From positions 1,054,001 to 1,118,000 of the forward strand of contig CP012821.1 of NCBI GenBank assembly GCA_001936135.1: DNA of 64,000 bases. The letters run 5' to 3'. Origin of the DNA: Saccharomycopsis fibuligera x Saccharomycopsis cf. fibuligera. Its lineage: Eukaryota; Ascomycota; Saccharomycetes; Ascoideales; Saccharomycopsidaceae. The position numbers were made by a program, and so were the translations under genes. Shown here piece by piece: positions 40,061-49,510 of this stretch. Position 1 is the first letter of the stretch; the number at the start of each line of letters is the position of its first letter. The notes under the pieces are model-generated. The model was not told where the DNA came from. It searched no databases and saw only the letters and a program-made list of their open reading frames with translations.

Positions 40061-42088
40061 TCACAATTCATCGTGCAAGTAATCATCATCATCATCTTCA
40101 TCATCATCTTCTTGAGTGGCATCACCTCCAGCGCCACCGTACAATTTGGAGGTTATTGGGTATGCAATTTTAGATAAAGCTTCTCTCTTTTCTTCCAATT
40201 CTTCTTTGGTAGCAGTTTCAGAGTTTTCTTCCAACCATTCAAGAGTGTCTTTAATGGCATCTTCAAGAGTTTCCTTGTCATCTTCTTCCAATTTACTGCC
40301 CAAACCATTTTCATCACCAACTTGGTTCTTCAAAGTAACAGCGTAATTTTCCAAAGAGTTCTTAGCTTCAATCTTTTCTCTCAATTCTTTATCTTCAGCT
40401 GCGTATTTTTCAGCTTCTTCAACCATCTTATCAATTTGTTCTTTACTCAATCTACCTTTATCGTTACTGATGGTAATTTCTTCAGCTTTACCAGTACCTT
40501 TGTCAACAGCACTGACTTTCAAAATACCATTAGCATCCAAGTTGAAAGTAACTTCAATTTGTGGAACACCTCTTGGGGCTGGTGGAATACCAGATAACTC
40601 AAATTTACCCAACAAGTTGTTATCTTTAGCCAAAGTTCTTTCACCCTCGTAAACTTGAATCAACACAGTTGGTTGGTTATCAGCTGCAGTAGAGAAGATT
40701 TGAGACTTCTTGGTTGGAATAGCAGTATTTCTGTTGATTAACTTGGTCATCACACCACCGGTGGTTTCAATACCCAAAGTCAATGGGTTGACATCCAAAA
40801 GGACAATATCTTCAACACCTTCCTCACCAGATAAGACACCAGCTTGAACAGCAGCACCATAAGCAACAGCTTCATCTGGGTTAATACCCTTGGAAGCTTG
40901 TTTACCGTCGAAGTACTTTTCTAACAATTCTTGAACCTTTGGAATTCTGGTAGAACCACCAACGAGAACAATGTCATCAATTTCTTCTTTTTTGACGCCA
41001 GCATCTTTGAGAACTCTTTCGACTGGTTTCAAAGTCTTCTTGAACAATTCAATGTTTAATTCTTCAAATTTGGCTCTAGTCAAAGTTTCAGAGAAGTCAA
41101 CACCTTCAGCAAGAGAATCAATTTCAATTCTAGTAGATTTTTGAGAAGACAAAGTTCTCTTGGCTTTTTCAACTTCTCTCTTCAATTTACCAAGAGCTTT
41201 GTTGTTGTTTGAAATATCAACATTGTATTTTTTCTTTAAGATCTTTTGCAAGTGTTTGACGACTCTGAAATCGAAATCTTCACCACCCAAGTGAGTATCA
41301 CCAGCGGTAGCCAAAACCTCGAAAACACCGTTTTCAATGGACAAAAGAGAAACATCGAAAGTACCACCACCCAAGTCGTAGACAACAATTTGGCGCTCAC
41401 CCTTTTGGTCCAAGCCGTAAGCAATAGCAGCAGCAGTTGGTTCATTAACAATACGCAAAATGTTCAAGCCAGCAATGGTACCGGCATCCTTAGTCGCTTG
41501 TCTTTGGGCGTCGTCAAAGTAAGCTGGCACGGTTACCACAGCATGAGTGACTTTTTTACCCAAGTAATCTTCAGCAATGGACTTCATTTTGCCCAAAATC
41601 ATGGCAGAAATTTCTTCTGGGGTGAAACTCTTGCTCTCATTTTTGTACTGGACTTTAACCACTGGTCTATTTTTCTCATTGGCAACGGTGAATGGGTAGT
41701 GCTTCAAATCTTTCTGAACAGACTTGTCATTGTACTTCAAACCAATCAAACGTTTGATATCGAAAATAGTGTTTTTGGAGTTACTGGCGGCCTGATTCTT
41801 GGCAGCATCACCAACGAGTCTTTCCTCATCAGTGAATGCAACATAGGATGGAGTAATTCTGTTACCTTGGTCATTAGCCAAAATTTCAACCTTACCAGAT
41901 TTCATAACACCAACACAAGAGTAAGTAGTACCCAAATCGATACCAATAACGGTACCATAGTTGTCGACATCTTTGGCGTCTTCATCCGCACTCACCTTCT
42001 GGAGAAGCGAAGGGGCGCTTATGAACAACGAGGCATAGAGTATAGCAAAAAGAGCTAACAACACGTTTTTCTTTCCGGCGAAACCCAT
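40061..42088 (-). CDS. KAR2: ER Hsp70 chaperone BiP
   Basis: A 675-residue Hsp70 with an N-terminal signal sequence (about 1-35) and the C-terminal ER-retention tetrapeptide HDEL, together diagnostic of BiP/Kar2. The ATPase domain shows [13 protein letters not shown] (about residue 49), the [15 protein letters not shown] helix and [14 protein letters not shown]. The substrate-binding domain begins after a [11 protein letters not shown] segment, and the lid ends in an acidic Asp/Glu run before HDEL. BiP drives translocation, folding and ER-associated degradation, and controls the unfolded-protein response. Codon use is strongly biased, as in highly expressed genes. A heat-shock-like element and a weak UPRE-like match lie upstream. 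WBP1, SAC1 and BET2 are other secretory genes in the window. Confidence 0.98.
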   Translation of the reverse strand: MGFAGKKNVLLALFAILYASLFISAPSLLQKVSADEDAKDVDNYGTVIGIDLGTTYSCVGVMKSGKVEILANDQGNRITPSYVAFTDEERLVGDAAKNQAASNSKNTIFDIKRLIGLKYNDKSVQKDLKHYPFTVANEKNRPVVKVQYKNESKSFTPEEISAMILGKMKSIAEDYLGKKVTHAVVTVPAYFDDAQRQATKDAGTIAGLNILRIVNEPTAAAIAYGLDQKGERQIVVYDLGGGTFDVSLLSIENGVFEVLATAGDTHLGGEDFDFRVVKHLQKILKKKYNVDISNNNKALGKLKREVEKAKRTLSSQKSTRIEIDSLAEGVDFSETLTRAKFEELNIELFKKTLKPVERVLKDAGVKKEEIDDIVLVGGSTRIPKVQELLEKYFDGKQASKGINPDEAVAYGAAVQAGVLSGEEGVEDIVLLDVNPLTLGIETTGGVMTKLINRNTAIPTKKSQIFSTAADNQPTVLIQVYEGERTLAKDNNLLGKFELSGIPPAPRGVPQIEVTFNLDANGILKVSAVDKGTGKAEEITISNDKGRLSKEQIDKMVEEAEKYAAEDKELREKIEAKNSLENYAVTLKNQVGDENGLGSKLEEDDKETLEDAIKDTLEWLEENSETATKEELEEKREALSKIAYPITSKLYGGAGGDATQEDDDEDDDDDYLHDEL

Positions 42089-43665
42089 GATGGAGTATGT
42101 GGGTAACTGAGGGGCGTTTGTATAGTTGGCTGTTTGTAGTTGTTGATGTTCAAATACAATACCAATGCAAATACAACTATAATACGACCATTGTCGAGAA
42201 AGACTCGCGGGAAGTGGTGAAAAACTCAGCGCTTAAGTAGTTTAGAATTCCTGGTGCCACCGTGTTGTCGAGGGCCTGGGGGCGGGCAGGGCTTCTTAAC
42301 TGAGGGTGGCAAGTGCAAGAGAAACTTAAAAAGAAAAGTGCTAGAAGCTTCTACAGATTTCTCACATTCCTCACTCTACTACTAACAGATCTGAAGAGCA
42401 CTGCCACATGTGGCTAATAAACCCACAAACTTTGGAACAAATGCTGTAATGTTTCAAATCATGCACGTGCTGTGCACCCTCCAAGTACCAACATTAATAC
42501 TGACATCTGATACTGAAAGGCAGCTAAAATGAGGTCTTGAAACACCATCTTGTAAGGCGTACATGTTATATCCGCGTCTGTTGCTATCAGAGGTGTTTTT
42601 CTGTGAACTCTACTTTGATTCTTAGTTTCCAAAGAAACCGTCTGGTTTGCACTGACTGTAGTCGATGGTAATTAGCGATAGTCAGTTACTGTATTCTTTT
42701 GCCACTTCGCACCCCATATACCCCACCCTACCGACTTCACTTCCCACCCCCTGAAACTTTTGCAAAAAGCGCTGCTTCTGTATGCAGATGTACTACAAAC
42801 ATGTTGAGTAATCAAGCATCCACAAATCTGTAGCATCCAGACAGCTATTCAAATTTAGCGCTGAGCAGAACATGCGAGAACCAGTTTTCGTTCATGTTTA
42901 CAATTACGATTACGTGGCAAATTGCCGCATGCTCTACAGCATATATGATCTGTAGCATCTTTCCAACACTCAACAGCAATAGTATGTCGTATTTTGTCAC
43001 AAACATTTGGCAACACGTTTCATGGTGGTTGCAGTGAGACTCAGTGGGAGACCATATTTTATGTATAGTTAACTAGAAAAACAGCGAACGTTTCTGGTTG
43101 AATACTCAAGTTTCAGGGAGTGTCGCGGTGAGATAATAATAAGAATTTTCTAAGCGGGAAGCTAGTAGGGACAACTTGAAAGAAGATTTTAAACAGTATT
43201 TCCTATGCGGGAACACAAAGAATAGAAGAAAGAGAATCGGGTGGACTAATCGCGGGCTACAGCTACAACTTCTCCCTAGAGCAGTGTACAGCACTTCTCT
43301 ATGGGCTTAAACGTACTCTTTGAGCGTGTCTTGGATATAAGCATTTGAGGCCTGTAGTTGTTATCCATCGGTAGTTAGTTATCTTTAATATCAGTATCAA
43401 GAAACTTCAATTTGAAAGCAAAACTATAAGCTTTTATTTTGGGTGCTCAGAGATTTTTTCGATTTCAGTGTCAACCAAACCATTCTTGTACTTGCGGAGG
43501 ATTTCCAAATTTTCATGAGAAGCAGAAAAGCCATGTAGGCGATTATGTGCCTCTGGTTTCACGAGATACCGCACGGCGTGGAGAACGGCCGCTGCGTTTG
43601 ATGATGAGGATTATGTTAGGAGCCTTGGTTCTAGACAGAGGAGCGTTACAGAGGCTTGCAGAAGT

Positions 43666-43702
<37 letters not shown>

Positions 43703-44458
43703 CAAAAATATAAAGACGCAAATATCAACATGTGAGAGAAGCGTACGCAACAGTTAGATAGAAAGTAATCAACAGTGCGATTATGACATCAGCGAATAAG
43801 CGGTATTTCGGAGGTAAACAGTCCGATAGTAGCTTTGAAATGTCAAAATAGAAGACAGAGACTTTTGCACAAAGGTCGTAAGGCCGGGACCTTTTCAATT
43901 TCTCGAGCACCGCGATACTTGCTGAAACTTCGCTATTTGACCAGGAGTATTAACGTATGTTCAATCAACTACATAAAAGTAGGGCTTTCTCATCCCTATA
44001 GCTACTTTGGCATTTGTGATTTGTTCTTTGTGAGAATAGCTATAGCATTGCAATCTCGCGATTCTACAATTGGGGTAGAGATTTAGATTCACATCCTCGG
44101 ATCTTAGTGCCTCATAGCGCGGGCTTAGCGAGTATGTGAGTGAGTAAGTTTGATTCTCAGGCTGTTTTGCGATTGGTTGGCTTACAACTATGCGGCCCTT
44201 AAAGACCAAGTCAAGTGAAACAGGAAGCTTGGGAAACATTATAAATTTAGGTTCCGGTACATATATTTTATGGGGTAGATTATAACTTGGAACAAGGTAA
44301 ATACTATAATTTTTTTGTAAAACCGTGTTTCTGAAAACGAGAACATCAACAACAATAAAATAACAAAGCTAAAAAAAGAGAACAAAATTATAAAGAGAAA
44401 AACTTCAAAGTTGAATCAAGAAAACCGCAATACGGAAGATAGATTGCAACACGCCAAT
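42089..44458. promoter_or_regulatory. long KAR2 upstream region
   Basis: About 2.4 kb with no supported gene. Near KAR2 there is an AGAAGCTTCT heat-shock-type motif (42343-42352), a CACCGTGTTGTCGAG stretch (about 42258-42272) that loosely resembles the UPR element, and a GC-rich GGGGCGGGCAGGG segment. Farther out is a run of 30 A at 43669-43698. Open frames here start at TTG or GTG or are low-complexity. No snRNA or tRNA was recognised, but a non-coding RNA cannot be excluded by eye. Confidence 0.4.
42343..42352 (-). promoter_or_regulatory. candidate heat-shock element of KAR2
   Basis: AGAAGCTTCT contains inverted GAA/TTC units (nGAAnnTTCn) about 255 bp upstream of the KAR2 ATG. KAR2 genes of yeasts are heat-shock inducible through Hsf1. 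Two perfect units are a minimal match. Confidence 0.4.
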
Positions 44459-47400
44459 TTAATACATTTCATAAATTCTTTTTCTAACCTCGTAATATTC
44501 AGCGTATTCATCCATTTCTTGCCAGTTGCCAATAATATCATCCTTACCTCTAACCACTGCCGGTAATGTTCTTCCATTGCTATACCGTTTCCAAACTTTG
44601 CGAGCCTCTTCATCAGTACCTAGATCTCTATAGGTAAATGGAACTTTGTTTGCCGTCAAGATCGTAGTGAGTCTATTAGTTCTTGGAATCATATGAAATC
44701 CGCCACCAGCTAGTGAAGTATAGATATAAACTGGCTGATCTTTCAAATCATTAATAATTTGTTGCTGTATTTCATCATTAAAATTTTGTTCATCTTTTTT
44801 GGATTCTGGTTTAGGAAGTAATGTGGCACTTGGAGTCTGTTCAAGAACTTTTTTGGCTCCTCCTTGATTATGAGATGAAGATGAGGGGACGTATTTGAAA
44901 GAATTGGTGGACGTTAGAATGTCTTCATCAAGCATTTTTTCCAATTCTTTGATCTCATCAAGGTTAAGTTCTTTACCCTCAAGAAGAGCATCAATGTCAT
45001 CCTTATCTTTGTTTTTGCCGCTGTCCTTAGTAGTAGGCACAGTGTCATTATCTTTCTTAATCTCTTTATCACCACTGGACTTGACTTTTTCTTCCTGTTT
45101 ATTGAATTGTAATGGTTTTTCAGCTTGAGCTTCATCTTTCTCTATCTTATCTGCGGTGGTTCCTTTTTCTTCTTTTTTCTCTTCTTCACTATCGAGCTGC
45201 GGCTTTTCAACGCTTACTGGTTCAATCAGACCAGAAAGAATATTATCAGCCACTTTTTCAAGAGGAGACTTGGGTGGCTCAGAGTTTTCTGGTTGTTGCA
45301 AATCCGTTTTTAAAGGTGGAATGCTTTGCTTCTTAGGTGTGGTCGGGGCTTCAACTGATTTTTCCGCTGTTGGCTCAGGTTTAGCAGTAGTGGTACCAGC
45401 ATCAGTGGCAACAGTATCCACCGGCTTGCCTTTTTCAGCAGTAGCTGCTTCTTTATCATCAAGCTTGGTTTTGGTCTCAGTATTGGTATCGCTAGCAGCA
45501 GCAGTTTCGTCAGCAAGCTTACTACTACAAGTACTACTACTAACAGTATTACCGCCAGTAGCATCAGCATTAGCATTAGCCTTTTCTACCAGTTGTTTCG
45601 CATCTTCTTCTAACTCATCCTTTACTTCCACTGTTTCTTCTTTCTCTTCTTCCTTTTTATCCTCGTTATCTTTTTTCTCCTTATTTGGCACATTATCTGC
45701 TACTTTGCTATCTTTGTCACTTGCTTCCTTCCCATTCCCTGTTTTCTCTTTCTCTGATGTTTCCTTCTCTTCTTTTGCTTCCGCATCAACTGGTTTGGCC
45801 TTCTCTTCGTTTACAGAAACTTTTGCCACAACTTCATCTTTTGGCTTTTCGGACTCAGCGGCAGGGCCTTCACTGTCCTTGGCATCAACTTTTTCCAACG
45901 TGTGGGCATCTGCCACAGTTTCTGGCTCCTTGCTTACTTCCGCTTTTGCCTTTGATAATTCCTCACCATGTGCTACTTTATCAGTGACTTCCGGCGCAGC
46001 TGCTAAAGTTTTTGGATCTTTAGTGAGTTCTGTATCAGTTTCTTTGGCATCAACGCGTTCTTTTTCATTCTCTACCTCAGTGTTGACGCTATCGATAATG
46101 TTTTCGATACTATTATCGTCATGGGAACTACTCTTGTCAGTATCTTTCTTCGGAACACCGCTGGATGAGGCATCCTTAGATGTGTCTTTACTATCATCAT
46201 CGCCAACTTGCAAACTCTCCACTTTTTCCAACACTTTGTTAATTGTCTCTTCCATCTCTGGATCATGCTGGTATGGATCGTTGACTAAGGCTCCTTCATG
46301 CTCCAACGCTTCTTTATCCAAAATTTCGTCATCCTGCTGCTTATATGAGCCCACTTGCGACAATGAAGGATGGGATTCTGAGTCGTTGTTTAGCGACTTG
46401 TTTGATTGGTAAGACATTGTTTTGCTCAAAGTCTGCAAATAATTTTTGTTCACTTCGGTGTGAGAAGACCCGGTGGAATGATCTCTTGAGTGTAACGAAG
46501 ACACGGTATTTTGATAAGAATCGCCTCCGGCTAGATGGGGCATGGAAAAATTAACGGAAGAAGCAGTGGTGCCAACTGTGTCCCTTTTATTGCCTGAAGT
46601 TTTGTAACTGTTGGTCAAACTCAAATGAGACCCTTCCCGGGCAGCAGCTGGAGCAGTAAATTCAGAGTCATATTCCAAGACATGTTCAGGCGGATGAGGG
46701 TCATTAAGATGCTCGTTGCCGTGGGTGGAAGTGTACGAGTTGACCGAAGACAAGACTTTTTTAGCTTTGCTACTGGCCTCAGAGGGCTTGTTTTGAGTCG
46801 AGTCCGGCCCGTCTTGATTAGAATGACTTGTGGCAGCCAAGGGAGACTTGCGGCGATCTTCGCCAGAGTCCCTTTTGTCGGCGTCGCTTTTGAAATCCGG
46901 CTTATAGCCATAGACGCTTTCTTCAGAAAGCACCTTGTCGATGTCAGTGAGAGTGCTGTTGATCATATCTTCAAGTGACGGAAACCCGCTTTCCTTTGCG
47001 TCTTTGTTGTCGCCCGCAAGAGAAAGACTACTCTCTGCCGCAGCTGCGGCAGGCGCAGCTGACTCGGAGGCCTTTGTCGCCTCTTCTTGCTCTTGCTCTT
47101 GCTCTTTGTTTTCGTTTATCTCGCCAAGAGAAGTCTTTTGCGGCTGCGCAGCTTGACTCTTTGGGTCCAATACTGAGTCTGCGGACGCGCTGCTGTCGGC
47201 GTGCTTGTTCTTATCGGCAAGCGCCACGTTGTCGGCGGACTTTGTCAACCTGGCGCTCAAAGTGGGTTCCAACGTGGTTTTGAAACTCTTGTCGTTCTCG
47301 CTATCGTACTTCTTCAAGTTGCCATCCTTATCAAACAAAATATCATTGTACTCGTCATCATCGTTGTTGAGCAATGCGCCTTCCTGCATCAACTCGTCGA

Positions 47401-48004
47401 TGGACGAGTTGTTTGGTTGACCGCTGCTGCTGCTGCTGCTGTTTTTTTTGGCTTGCTTCGACTTGGCGGCGGCAATCTTGCTATTGCCGGCGCTATCGGG
47501 CGGCGTGGTCGTGGACGACCGGCCTGCCGGGGTATCGGTGAAGTTTCTAACGGACAGGCCGACAAGGCTGGGACTGCTTAGCTCATTGTCGCTCTGGTGC
47601 GAGCTGAGGTTGCGATTGAGATTCGACATGGTGAACGAGGACTTTGCTTTTCTGATGCGCCTGCGGCCGAGGACGGGGCTGGATAAGGGGCTTGACGAGG
47701 GAGTGTTGTGGGACGACTTGGAGGGGAAGTAGATGTAGTTTTTGGGCAGTTTTGCAGAGCGCTTAGCTTGTGGGGCGGTGGGCGAGGGCGCGGACGAGGC
47801 AGAGGACAGGAAGATCTTGAGAAAAAGGAGCTTGAAGCGGCTGGTCTTGGGGGTGGCGGGGGAGGACGACTTGTTGTGGGCCTTGTAGTTGTTGTTGTTG
47901 TTGTTGTTGTTGTTGTTGATGTGTAGCTGTGGTTTGGGAGGAGGAGCGCGAGAAGCGCCGCCGTCTGGCTGCTGAGGTGGCAGAGTGTCGAGAGCGAGGG
48001 TCAT
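44459..48004 (-). CDS. large disordered protein with C-terminal glutaredoxin-like domain
   Basis: A 1181-residue protein. Nearly all of it is low-complexity: a poly-Asn run near residue 30, a Ser/Pro-rich basic N-terminal part, then long Lys/Glu/Asp/Ala-rich stretches (about 550-1030). The last 90 residues form a thioredoxin-fold, SH3BGR/glutaredoxin-like domain (VYIYTSLAGGGFHMIP ... NKVPFTYRDLG ... GRTLPAVVRGKDDIIGNW). The CxxC/CxxS active site is absent, replaced by an AGGG stretch, so disulfide chemistry is unlikely. Fungal proteins of this layout are known but I cannot name a yeast orthologue. The 5' third of the gene is GC-rich relative to the rest. The start ATG at 48004 is preceded by a purine-repeat leader region. 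Function: unknown, possibly a scaffold. Confidence 0.75.
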   Translation of the reverse strand: MTLALDTLPPQQPDGGASRAPPPKPQLHINNNNNNNNNNYKAHNKSSSPATPKTSRFKLLFLKIFLSSASSAPSPTAPQAKRSAKLPKNYIYFPSKSSHNTPSSSPLSSPVLGRRRIRKAKSSFTMSNLNRNLSSHQSDNELSSPSLVGLSVRNFTDTPAGRSSTTTPPDSAGNSKIAAAKSKQAKKNSSSSSSGQPNNSSIDELMQEGALLNNDDDEYNDILFDKDGNLKKYDSENDKSFKTTLEPTLSARLTKSADNVALADKNKHADSSASADSVLDPKSQAAQPQKTSLGEINENKEQEQEQEEATKASESAAPAAAAAESSLSLAGDNKDAKESGFPSLEDMINSTLTDIDKVLSEESVYGYKPDFKSDADKRDSGEDRRKSPLAATSHSNQDGPDSTQNKPSEASSKAKKVLSSVNSYTSTHGNEHLNDPHPPEHVLEYDSEFTAPAAAREGSHLSLTNSYKTSGNKRDTVGTTASSVNFSMPHLAGGDSYQNTVSSLHSRDHSTGSSHTEVNKNYLQTLSKTMSYQSNKSLNNDSESHPSLSQVGSYKQQDDEILDKEALEHEGALVNDPYQHDPEMEETINKVLEKVESLQVGDDDSKDTSKDASSSGVPKKDTDKSSSHDDNSIENIIDSVNTEVENEKERVDAKETDTELTKDPKTLAAAPEVTDKVAHGEELSKAKAEVSKEPETVADAHTLEKVDAKDSEGPAAESEKPKDEVVAKVSVNEEKAKPVDAEAKEEKETSEKEKTGNGKEASDKDSKVADNVPNKEKKDNEDKKEEEKEETVEVKDELEEDAKQLVEKANANADATGGNTVSSSTCSSKLADETAAASDTNTETKTKLDDKEAATAEKGKPVDTVATDAGTTTAKPEPTAEKSVEAPTTPKKQSIPPLKTDLQQPENSEPPKSPLEKVADNILSGLIEPVSVEKPQLDSEEEKKEEKGTTADKIEKDEAQAEKPLQFNKQEEKVKSSGDKEIKKDNDTVPTTKDSGKNKDKDDIDALLEGKELNLDEIKELEKMLDEDILTSTNSFKYVPSSSSHNQGGAKKVLEQTPSATLLPKPESKKDEQNFNDEIQQQIINDLKDQPVYIYTSLAGGGFHMIPRTNRLTTILTANKVPFTYRDLGTDEEARKVWKRYSNGRTLPAVVRGKDDIIGNWQEMDEYAEYYEVRKRIYEMY

Positions 48005-48118
48005 GTGAGCGGGCGGGTCGGAATTCGTCTAGCCAGGTGGCCTCGCTGGCTGGGATGGCTGGCGGCAAACGTAGAGGACGGACGGGCCCAAGAGAAGAGG
48101 TGGGAAGAAAGCCAAAGA

Positions 48119-48190
48119 GAAGAGAAAAGAAGAGAAGAGAAGAGAAGTGAAGTGAAGTGAAGTGAAGTGAAGTGAACAGAAGAGAAGAGA
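48119..48190 (+). repeat. purine pentamer repeat (GAAGA)n/(GAAGT)n
   Basis: Six GAAGT units at 48144-48173 are flanked by GAAGA-type units on both sides. The repeat lies 115-185 bp upstream of the minus-strand ATG at 48004, so it would be a pyrimidine-rich leader or promoter on the coding strand. Confidence 0.9.
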
Positions 48191-48425
48191 CGAGACAAAA
48201 CGAGAAGCGGAGCGAAGACAAGAGGGTATTGTATTAGCTGGTGCTGGTGGCAGTGAACGAGAGAGCGCAACAGCAGTGCCAATCTCTCCGCGTAGCGCAC
48301 AACAGATATTTGAGACAAAAAAGCGCGTTGTGGGTGTCTGGCGGTGGAGCTGAGTTCGCACAAAACTGGGTGCGGCAACAACCAGCGTAGCGGCGGCTAA
48401 CGACACTGGCGTGCGAACCCATACC

Positions 48426-48483
48426 GCCAGACAGCCAGACAGCCAGACAGCCAGACAGCCATATGGCCATATGGCTGTCTGGC
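48426..48483 (+). repeat. 8-bp tandem array ending in a perfect 34-bp palindrome
   Basis: Four GCCAGACA units run from 48426. The last flows into a perfect palindrome (48450-48483) whose 17-bp left arm is GCCAGACAGCCATATGG, centred between 48466 and 48467 with no spacer. It could extrude as a cruciform. Confidence 0.95.
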
Positions 48484-48831
48484 CATGCCCAACGCTGGCA
48501 TGCTGGCATCGCACCTGTTCCGCCGGCGGCTACCTCAGGAGCTCCTCCTTCTCCGTCGACAGTCGGGGCCACCAGGCTCCGTGGCGACCGGCAATCAATT
48601 GACACATCGGTGTGTCCTGTTTCCGGATTAGGGTGCGTTGGTCCGCTATAGGCAGGCAGACATTTCCGGAACCGCCGCGGTGCATCGCCAACTGTCCGTC
48701 TCTACATTCAGCGCGGCGATCGTCGCCCCTCACTCACCGGACTGAGCGCTATGTTGGGCGGCCTGTCTGCCTGCTGCACGCTCTGTGCCCGTGCACCGTT
48801 CGCCTTGCAGCGTCAGCGTACGCGGATGCAC

Positions 48832-48875
48832 GCTGCTGCTGCTGCTGCTGTTACTGCTGCTGCTGCTGCTGCTGC
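48832..48875 (+). repeat. non-coding CTG/CAG trinucleotide array
   Basis: A run of GCT units interrupted once by GTTACT, not in a supported gene. Such arrays are prone to expansion. Confidence 0.9.
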
Positions 48876-49317
48876 GTAGCCTGCGTTTTGTGGCTGTCTG
48901 CTCGCTGCCGACTCTTCCACCCTGAAATCTAGCTGCTAACAAACGGCGCTCGTCACGTGGCTGGGCGCGTGACCGGGCAGCGGTGAAGCCTGTGTGTGGC
49001 GCCCGCCTCCTCAGAGACTCGGAGAAACCTGGGAAAGCTCACAGGAAATGCGCTGGCAGCGGCCCTGGATCGCCGGGTTCACGTGCCTCGGGATGGTGCA
49101 AGGGCGGGTGTAGGGATGCGACCGCTGCGGCAGCCAGACAGCAGCAAGAGAGCGCCTGGCAGATGGTGTATTTATGCGTGTATGCTATGTGCGGCTTTTC
49201 CAGCTGGCTGTCCACCGTGTGTACGTGCCCGGCATGCAGTCATGTTCCCTTTTGGAGCGTTCTATTGTGTATCGGCTAACTGGACATAGAAAGAAAGTGG
49301 TTAGAAAAAAGTGATTA

Positions 49318-49369
49318 AAAAAAAAAAAAAAAAAGCACAAAAAGCACAAAAAGCACAAAAAGCACAAAA
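49318..49369 (+). repeat. poly(A) run followed by AGCACAAAA repeats
   Basis: About 17 A are followed by four tandem copies of the nonamer AGCACAAAA. This lies in the 3' flank of FAT1. Confidence 0.9.
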
Positions 49370-49510
49370 AATGTTGTGCACCAGCTTTCCCCAGCTGTAC
49401 TTACTGTGCCGTTCAGAGTAGCGGGTTATTTTCACTGTGATAGCAACTCTGTGCACGCCCTTGTGTGTGCTGCGCCGGTGCAACGTTCCAGCGCCCAGCA
49501 CACAGCTAAC

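Larger units (their letters stand above)
48005..49510. other. GC-rich intergenic island
   Basis: About 1.5 kb between the disordered-protein gene and the FAT1 3' end. It is markedly GC-rich for this genome, so long open frames appear on both strands by chance. It holds a (GAAGT)n stretch, an 8-bp tandem array with a perfect palindrome, a CTG trinucleotide array and a 9-bp repeat near a poly(A) run. GTCACGTGG (E-box-like) occurs near 48953-48961. Confidence 0.6.

Noticed and set aside
42371-42390. TACTAACAG as a possible intron end upstream of KAR2
   Set aside because: It lies on the opposite strand to KAR2 with no donor or coding exon before it, and the AG follows the branch point too closely.
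43439-43735. Open frames around a poly(A) run upstream of KAR2
   Set aside because: The plus-strand frame starts at TTG and ends in poly-Lys from the homopolymer, so it is unlikely to be coding.
48029-48514. Several long open frames in the GC-rich intergenic region
   Set aside because: They overlap in many phases and read through simple repeats and the palindrome. Few stop codons are expected at high GC, and none has a recognisable feature.
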